A stretch of 17,904 nucleotides of DNA, from assembly GCA_041946865.1 (NCBI GenBank), contig JBHGBF010000096.1, positions 1 through 17,904 of the forward strand, read 5' to 3'. Source of the stretch: RPQK01 sp041946865 (GTDB lineage Bacteria; Acidobacteriota; UBA6911; RPQK01). Shown here one piece after another: positions 12,380 to 17,904 of the stretch. Position 1 is the first letter of the stretch. Every line of letters starts with the position of its first letter. Made by a program: the position numbers and the translations under genes. The notes beneath the pieces were generated by a model. The model saw nothing but the letters and a program-made list of their open reading frames with translations. It did no database searches and was not told the DNA's origin.

Positions 12380-15058
12380 CTAAAACGTGTATCCGACCGA
12401 AAACTTCACGCCATGGCGCGGTTCGTAGAGGGGGACTTCCACCCCGTTGAACACCATGGTCGTGTTCATGACCAAGGGATTATAAGCGAAGATCAGGCGG
12501 AATGGTTGGTTAATCATTGGCAAAAGGAACTGAACCTCGGCGCCGGTCGACATGCGCCAGACATTGTTAGTCTGCTCCTGCAACTCCACGACCGTGTCCT
12601 TGCCGAGAATTCTCAGCGTGTTCTTTCGCGTAACCCAGGCGTTGCCAAAATCGACGAACCCGGTGAGCTGCAGAGGCCCGGCAATCGGGATGCGGTACTC
12701 ACCGGTCAACAGAGCACTCGTATCGCCTCCGACCAGGATCGGGCTTTCGGAGATGTTGGGCAGACCGGTCGCCGGATCGATGATAGGATTGCCACTGTCG
12801 TCCAGCTGCGGCGCCCGGGTAATCGCCCAAGGGCCGACGGAGCGTATATCAAACCCGCGCAGCGTGTATTCACCACCCGAGAAAATCCGCTCGAAGAAGG
12901 GCACGGTCATAGGACGTGCTACTGTCTCGCCAGGCGCCAGAGGCAGATTCCCAAAGGGAATGATATGTTGGAACTGCGCGCGCAGCGCGAAACTATTCCT
13001 TCCGCCACTGAGCCAGGGATCCTTGAAGAACTTCTGGTACTCCGCGTAGGGCCGAATAACGTTAAAATCGCCGCCCAGCGGACCGCCGGAAATCGGAACC
13101 TGCACGACAAAATAGCTGCCTTGCGTGGCGCCGTAGTAAGCATTCTTGCGGTTATACAGGAAACCCGGCGTGATTTCGCTCCGGATGATCCCCTTCTTGG
13201 CCGCGTCGATATCGCCGCCCGGAGTAAACAGCAGCAGCTGGTTGTAGGCGTAGTTCCTATAGCTTTCCGCCGGATCCGTGATTTTGATCGTCTGCAGGCT
13301 GTAGCTCATCTGGATGCGCGAGAAGCGGCCCAGGAACGGATAGCTCGCCGACACGTCAAAGCCGGTGCTGATCCGGGTGAAGAGAGGGACATTCTGGCTT
13401 GGCGAAATCAGGCCGTAAAACAGCGTGTAAGTATCGTACCGGTAGCGCTGGTTAAAGACAGACAAGCCGAGCGACATCCGCGAATCGAGGAAATACGGCT
13501 CGGTGAAGCGGAACATGTAGTTCGCGGTGCGGGTCCCGGTCAGCAGCTGAACATCGATCGTCTGTCCCAATCCTCGGAAATTGTTCGACTGGTAATTGAT
13601 CCCGATGAAACTTCCGCTGATGCCGCTGACTCCGCCTGTCAGACCGATGGACTGTTGGCTGCGCTCCTTGACCTTGACCAGGATGTCGACGCTGCCGTCC
13701 TGGGGTCGCTTCATGACTTCGTAATCTTTCTCCTCGATCTTGTCGAAGAAACCAAGCTGGTTCAGGCGCAGCACCGACATCTCCAGGAAGTCGCCGTTGA
13801 AGAGGTGGGACTCTTCGAGGATGAACTCGCGGCGCAGAACCTTATCGCGCGTCTTCGTATTACCGGCGAAATTGATCCGGCGAACGATATATTGCTTTCC
13901 CTCGACCACTGAGATGCTGATATCGACCTTCTTGGTCTTGGGGTCAGGATGCATTTCCGGAATCGCTTCCATGTCCAGGAAGCCGTAACGGCCGTACAGC
14001 TTCTTCAAGTCCTCGTTGGCCTTTTTAATGTGGGTGTAGTTCACCACATCTCCAACGGTGACCTTGTACATGTTCTTTTCGACGAGATCCTTGGCGAAGT
14101 TCTTCAGCCCCTCGATCTTGAAGCTGCCGTAACGGTATTGTTCCCCTTCCTCAATCGGAATCGTGATGTAGTACTGCTGTTTGGTTTTCCGGAAACCGAT
14201 CAAGAGCCCCTTGGGCGCTTCCACGATCTCGACCTTGGGATCACCGGCCTTGGCGAAGATGTAGCCTATCTCGCGGTATTTGGCGAGCAGGTTCACCTGG
14301 ATGTCATATTCGAGTTTCTCCCCGATGTACTTATCCTGGCCCTTGAAAAGGGTAATAGGGCCGCGCTCCTTGGTGAGTTGGAGCGCTTTGCGCAGCTCGC
14401 CGTCGCTCAAGACCGTGTTGCCTTCGAACTGAATATCGCCGATCCTGACCTTGGGACCTTCCTCGATCTTGAAAATCAAGTTGACCGCAGCCGCTGTGAT
14501 CTGCTCGGTCTCCACCTCTACCCGCCCGAGCGGCCGGCCATTCAGGTCAAGCAGAAGCTTCAGCGCCTTGCGGGCCTTGGGGATCTTTGCCTCATCGTAA
14601 GGCGAATCCTTGGTGAGGCCGACTTTCATGTCCCGGAATTTCTCCAGAACATCAGACTCCTTGAAGGACTTCATTCCACGGTACTCGATATTGCGGATCA
14701 GGGGGCGTTCCTTCACCTCGAAAATCACGATCACGCCGATTTCGCCCTGCTGAGTCTTGACTTTGGCGTCCTCGAACCAGTTGGTATTGAGGATGCTCCG
14801 ATAGTCCCGAAGAATCTGGTCCTCGTTGTAGATGTCTTGTTTCTTCGTCTGGACATAATAGAGGATCGTGCTTTCCTGGATTCGCCGGTTTCCGACAATC
14901 CGCACGTCCTCGATCTGTTTGGGCGGCTGGGTTTGGGCCCAAAGGCCGGGACTCAGGAGAGCTGCGAGAATCAGCGCGCTCACGGCCGAGGCCACAACAC
15001 GCCGCTCTTTGGGTTGCAGTCCAGGATTGGTCCTGATGGAGTCAGCGGAAACGCTCAT
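12380..15058 (-). CDS. bamA: Outer-membrane assembly factor BamA
   Basis: 892 residues from ATG at 15056-15058, preceded by GAGGAG. The frame runs open to 15130, but those codons (MQLACKCATC...) overlap the candidate promoter. A signal peptide has a hydrophobic stretch around 22-38 and probable cleavage after LWA near residue 41. Five POTRA-like repeats follow, recognisable by starts such as IEDVRIVGNRRI, IRNIEYRGMKSF, IGDIQFEGNTVL, YGSFKIEGLKNF and VRRINFAGNTKT, then a 16-strand barrel. The conserved loop-6 motif is present as GGEYTLRGFDIRSVGP, and the last residues GVKFSVGYTF end in an aromatic, as expected for barrel proteins. BamA inserts outer-membrane proteins. It is somewhat longer than the E. 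coli protein (810), partly from a loop with PQLDDSGNPIIDPATGLP. Confidence 0.96.
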   Translation of the reverse strand: MSVSADSIRTNPGLQPKERRVVASAVSALILAALLSPGLWAQTQPPKQIEDVRIVGNRRIQESTILYYVQTKKQDIYNEDQILRDYRSILNTNWFEDAKVKTQQGEIGVIVIFEVKERPLIRNIEYRGMKSFKESDVLEKFRDMKVGLTKDSPYDEAKIPKARKALKLLLDLNGRPLGRVEVETEQITAAAVNLIFKIEEGPKVRIGDIQFEGNTVLSDGELRKALQLTKERGPITLFKGQDKYIGEKLEYDIQVNLLAKYREIGYIFAKAGDPKVEIVEAPKGLLIGFRKTKQQYYITIPIEEGEQYRYGSFKIEGLKNFAKDLVEKNMYKVTVGDVVNYTHIKKANEDLKKLYGRYGFLDMEAIPEMHPDPKTKKVDISISVVEGKQYIVRRINFAGNTKTRDKVLRREFILEESHLFNGDFLEMSVLRLNQLGFFDKIEEKDYEVMKRPQDGSVDILVKVKERSQQSIGLTGGVSGISGSFIGINYQSNNFRGLGQTIDVQLLTGTRTANYMFRFTEPYFLDSRMSLGLSVFNQRYRYDTYTLFYGLISPSQNVPLFTRISTGFDVSASYPFLGRFSRIQMSYSLQTIKITDPAESYRNYAYNQLLLFTPGGDIDAAKKGIIRSEITPGFLYNRKNAYYGATQGSYFVVQVPISGGPLGGDFNVIRPYAEYQKFFKDPWLSGGRNSFALRAQFQHIIPFGNLPLAPGETVARPMTVPFFERIFSGGEYTLRGFDIRSVGPWAITRAPQLDDSGNPIIDPATGLPNISESPILVGGDTSALLTGEYRIPIAGPLQLTGFVDFGNAWVTRKNTLRILGKDTVVELQEQTNNVWRMSTGAEVQFLLPMINQPFRLIFAYNPLVMNTTMVFNGVEVPLYEPRHGVKFSVGYTF

Positions 15059-15092
15059 TCGCTCCTCTTCTTGGAAAATTCTGAAGGGAATG

Positions 15093-15123
15093 ATGATAAC
15101 ACAGGTGGCGCATTTGCAGGCAA
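15093..15123 (-). promoter_or_regulatory. Candidate promoter for bamA-lpx operon
   Basis: On the minus strand TTGCCT (15118-15123) is followed after 19 nt by TATCAT (15093-15098), with TG one base upstream, an extended -10. Transcription would begin near 15086, giving a leader of about 28 nt before the bamA ATG. The 19-nt spacing is long but tolerable with an extended -10. Pattern-based only. Confidence 0.35.
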
Positions 15124-15163
15124 GCTGCACGGTTAGGGGGGCAGGGTCAGCGACGGTCGTTTC

Positions 15164-15222
15164 TGACAGAGCCGCAAGCGGAGCGTCTTTTGCGGAGCGC
15201 GTCGGGTGTGAGCCGGTTCCAC
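15164..15222 (+). repeat. Dispersed element copy between clpC and bamA
   Basis: The sequence gacagagccgcaagcg followed by gcgtcttttgcgg and gtcgg...gagccgg resembles the arms of the inverted repeat at 119-247, about 15 kb away. Shared words are gccgcaagcg, cgtc-tttt-gcgg and gagccg. It lies between the clpC stop (15254) and the bamA promoter region, a place where a transcript end would be expected. Confidence 0.45.
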
Positions 15223-15253
15223 CATCGTCGAGGGTTGGAGTCTGTAGACAGCC

Positions 15254-17692
15254 TCAGGCGCCGCAAGACAGCAGGACACCTTCGCTCTTCGAGCCTTTCG
15301 GCCGGTAATACAGCGCGCCATCTTTCAAATAGACGGCCAGAGTCTGCTTTTCTTTCAGTTTTCCCTGAATCATCAACTCAGAAACCGGATCTTCGATGTA
15401 CTTCTGCACGGCGCGCCGCAGCGGCCTCGCACCGTAGCTTCGGTCACTACAGGTCTGGTCGATGATCCAGCGCCTGGCGTCTTCTTCAAGGTGAATATCG
15501 ATCGACTTTTGCGCCAGGTTGTCGTTGACCTGGCCGAGAAGCAGCTCGACTATCTGCAGCAGATCGTCTTCGCTCAGCGACTCGAACAGAATGATCTCGT
15601 CCAGGCGGTTGATGAACTCCGGATTGAAGACCCGCTTGACTTCGTTCAGGATCAGGTCTTCGACCTTCTGACGTCCTGCCTCGGCCGTGGTCGTGAATCC
15701 GACCTGCGACTTGCTGGTGAGATAGCGGGCGCCGATATTCGACGTCATGATCAGAATCGTGTTTTTGAAGTCGATCGTGTTCCCGTGCGAATCAGTCAGC
15801 TGCCCGTCTTCGAACACCTGCAGCAGGATGTTGAAGATATCGAAATGAGCCTTCTCGATCTCGTCGAGCAGCACCACCGAATAGGGATTTCGTTTGATCT
15901 TCTCGGTCAGCTGACCGCCCTCCTCGTGCCCGATGTAGCCGGGAGGTGAGCCGATCAGCTTGGAAACCGAGTGCTTTTCCATGTACTCGGACATGTCAAA
16001 GCGGATCAAGGACTTCTCGCTGCCGAACAGGAAAGAAGCCAATGCCTTCGCCAGCTCGGTCTTGCCGACGCCGGTCGGACCGAGGAACAGGAAAGAACCC
16101 ACCGGCCGGTTCGGGTTCTTCATGCCCGCGCGGCTGCGGCGGATCGCCCGCGAGAGCGCAGAGATCGCCTTGTCCTGACTGACAACCCGCTTGTGGAGCT
16201 CCTCCTCCATGCGCAGCAGCTTCTGCGTCTCTTCTTCCTGCAGGGCGGTGACCGGAATCCCGGTCCAGCGGGAAATTACCTGCTCGACCTCGTGCTTTCC
16301 CACCTGTGGAGGCACGCGGTTCTTCAACTTCCATCGTTCTTTGATCTCCTGCAACGCCTCGCGTTCCTGGAGTTCCTGGTCTTTCAGCTTGATGGCCCGG
16401 TCGAATTCCTTGGTCGAAATGGCATGGTCCATCTGCCTGACGATGACTTTGATGCGCTTCTGAATGTCCACGACTTCGTCAGGCAGAGTGGTATTGTTGA
16501 GCTTGACCCGCGCCCCGGCCTCGTCCAGAACGTCGATGGCTTTGTCAGGCAGGAAACGGTCCGGAATGTAACGGCTCGATTCGTACACGGCGGCATGAAT
16601 CGCCTCGTCGGTATACTCTACCTGGTGGAAACCTTCGTAACGGTCCTTGATCCCGTAGATGATCTCCAGGGTCTCCGCCTCGCTCGGCGGCGCGACCTTG
16701 ATGGCCTGAAATCGCCGCTCCAGGGCGCGATCTTTCTCGATCGAGCGTCGATACTCATAGGGAGTCGTCGCCCCGATGCATTGAATCTCTCCTCTGGAGA
16801 GAGCCGGTTTCAGGATATTGGCGGCATCCAGCGAGCCCTCAGCTGAACCGGCGCCGACCAGCGTGTGCAGCTCATCGATAAAGATGATGAAGTTCGGATT
16901 CTCCACCAGCTCCTTCATGATCGCCTTGAGCCGTTCCTCGAACTGCCCACGGTACTTGGTACCGGCCACGATCAGGGAAATGTCCAGGGCCAGCAGCCTC
17001 TTGTCATTCAACATGGCCGGGACTTCGCCGGCCACGACCTTTTGGGCCAGCCCTTCGACAATAGCCGTCTTGCCCACACCCGGCTCGCCGATCAAAACCG
17101 GGTTGTTCTTGGTCCGCCGGCACAGGATTTGGATCACACGCTCGATCTCAGCCTCGCGCCCGATCAGCGGATCGAGCGTCGCATTGGCGGCCGCCTCGGT
17201 CAAGTCGCGGCTAAACTCCGTCAGAATCAGCGAATCCTTCGGCTTGCTGGGAGCCGGCCGATCAGAGGTCGGCGCCAGCTCCTCGCGGACACGGGTGAGC
17301 CGCAACCCTTTTTCGTACAGGATGCTGGCAGCAAAAGATTTTTCTTCGCGCAAAAGACCGAGCAGCAAATGCTCCGTGCCGATGTAGTTGCACAATAATC
17401 GATCTGCCTCTTCGGCGGCATAGGTCAGAACTCTCTTCGATTCGTCACTGAGGGGAAGCTCAACCGACGTAGACACTTTTTCGCGAGAGGGGGACCGACC
17501 TTCGACCTGCTTCCGGATATTCTCCAGAGCAGTCTCTGTTCTGGGGAAGAACCGACTGGCAAGCGCCTTGTCCTCGCGCAGCAAACCCAACAGAATGTGT
17601 TCGGTTTCGATGCAGCGGGAGCCGAGCTGACTAGCCTCGTAACGAGCAAAGAAAATGACCCGCCTGGCCTTCTCCGTGTACTTCTCAAACAT
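15254..17692 (-). CDS. clpC: ClpC-type AAA+ unfoldase of the Clp protease
   Basis: 812 residues, the size of ClpC. The N-domain (about 1-140) has two Clp-N repeats, each with TEHILLGLLRE or TEHLLLGLLRE. AAA-1 carries Walker A GEPGVGKT (202-209), pore loop KYRGQFE (246-252) and Walker B FIIFIDE. A short M-domain (about 405-460) with DRAIKLKDQELQEREAL is the UVR-like segment of ClpC and much shorter than that of ClpB. AAA-2 has GPTGVGKT (538-545), VVLLDEIEKAH (606-616) and NPEFINRLDEI. VGF at 664-666 is the expected ClpP-docking tripeptide, so it should feed substrates to ClpP. Start is ATG at 17690-17692 with AAGGG upstream. Stop TGA is at 15254-15256; clpC is probably a separate unit from bamA. 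Confidence 0.95.
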   Translation of the reverse strand: MFEKYTEKARRVIFFARYEASQLGSRCIETEHILLGLLREDKALASRFFPRTETALENIRKQVEGRSPSREKVSTSVELPLSDESKRVLTYAAEEADRLLCNYIGTEHLLLGLLREEKSFAASILYEKGLRLTRVREELAPTSDRPAPSKPKDSLILTEFSRDLTEAAANATLDPLIGREAEIERVIQILCRRTKNNPVLIGEPGVGKTAIVEGLAQKVVAGEVPAMLNDKRLLALDISLIVAGTKYRGQFEERLKAIMKELVENPNFIIFIDELHTLVGAGSAEGSLDAANILKPALSRGEIQCIGATTPYEYRRSIEKDRALERRFQAIKVAPPSEAETLEIIYGIKDRYEGFHQVEYTDEAIHAAVYESSRYIPDRFLPDKAIDVLDEAGARVKLNNTTLPDEVVDIQKRIKVIVRQMDHAISTKEFDRAIKLKDQELQEREALQEIKERWKLKNRVPPQVGKHEVEQVISRWTGIPVTALQEEETQKLLRMEEELHKRVVSQDKAISALSRAIRRSRAGMKNPNRPVGSFLFLGPTGVGKTELAKALASFLFGSEKSLIRFDMSEYMEKHSVSKLIGSPPGYIGHEEGGQLTEKIKRNPYSVVLLDEIEKAHFDIFNILLQVFEDGQLTDSHGNTIDFKNTILIMTSNIGARYLTSKSQVGFTTTAEAGRQKVEDLILNEVKRVFNPEFINRLDEIILFESLSEDDLLQIVELLLGQVNDNLAQKSIDIHLEEDARRWIIDQTCSDRSYGARPLRRAVQKYIEDPVSELMIQGKLKEKQTLAVYLKDGALYYRPKGSKSEGVLLSCGA

Positions 17693-17848
17693 ATCGCCCT
17701 TATTGTATATCTCTTGTCCCTATTTTACGGCAAACCAGTCATTGCTGATATTCTCGGAGAGGTTTGCCTGACTCAGCCTCACCCGCGCACCTCGGGACAG
17801 CATGACGGGCTATTCTCAAAGATGACTCGGGGGGTAAAGAAGTTTCTA

Positions 17849-17874
17849 GTGTAGTGTCTCGCAATTAGCTACAC
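17849..17874. repeat. Inverted repeat near the window end
   Basis: gtgtag at 17849-17854 pairs with ctacac at 17869-17874 around a 14-nt loop. It lies about 160 bp upstream of clpC in a 212-bp stretch (17693-17904) where I see no gene. It could be an operator, part of a promoter region of a gene beyond the window, or the terminal sequence of a mobile element whose body lies outside. Confidence 0.3.
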
Positions 17875-17904
17875 GTTACTGGTTTTGTTTAGGGCTTCGC
17901 GCGC

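Noticed and set aside
12413..13912. 499-residue plus-strand ORF opposite bamA
   Set aside because: Antisense shadow caused by GC-rich codon use. bamA on the other strand has full family signatures; this frame has none.
13949..15136. 395-residue plus-strand ORF opposite the bamA N-terminus
   Set aside because: Also a mirror of bamA codons (Leu/Asp/Val-rich) with no domain I recognise.

Overview
The window looks like chromosome of a GC-rich, diderm (Gram-negative-type) bacterium that makes lipid A. The combination of BamA/Skp, an lpx cluster that uses LpxI rather than LpxH, a ClpC-type (not ClpA-type) unfoldase and a SpoIID-like lipoprotein fits Acidobacteriota best. That assignment is inference from gene content and was not tested by a search.

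Layout. (1) Positions 1-530 hold no convincing gene but several inverted repeats and hairpins. (2) Positions 531-755, minus strand, carry a 5'-truncated remnant of a quinol-type nitric oxide reductase (NorB/NorZ). A REP-like hairpin lies just upstream of the break. (3) On the plus strand a small cupin gene (909-1358) and a Gfo/Idh/MocA oxidoreductase (1385-2545) form a two-gene operon behind a candidate sigma70 promoter. (4) From 17692 back to 2602 everything is on the minus strand. In transcription order this is clpC, then bamA - skp/ompH - lpxD - fabZ - lpxA - lpxI - Gfo/Idh - spoIID-like - miaA - gatB - SAM methyltransferase. bamA has its own candidate promoter, and several junctions inside the cluster overlap or are only a few bases long (fabZ/lpxA, lpxI/Gfo, Gfo/spoIID, spoIID/miaA).

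How the genes work together. BamA inserts outer-membrane beta-barrel proteins and Skp is the periplasmic chaperone that delivers them. LpxA, LpxD and LpxI carry out the first, third and fourth steps of lipid A synthesis, and FabZ supplies hydroxyacyl-ACP metabolism at the branch between phospholipid and lipid A. This is an outer-membrane biogenesis supercluster with tRNA-modification and tRNA-charging genes (miaA, gatB) and a peptidoglycan-active SpoIID homologue on the distal side. lpxB, lpxC, lpxK, gatA and gatC are not in the window.

The coding content is largely recognisable. The less ordinary material is between genes: three different short tandem arrays (7, 8 and 10 bp units) sit at gene ends, two of them encoding the C-terminal residues of the neighbouring protein. 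There are also two families of dispersed inverted-repeat elements, and the norB remnant. I did not find a convincing previously undescribed multi-gene system. No rRNA, tRNA, CRISPR array or complete insertion sequence was seen.
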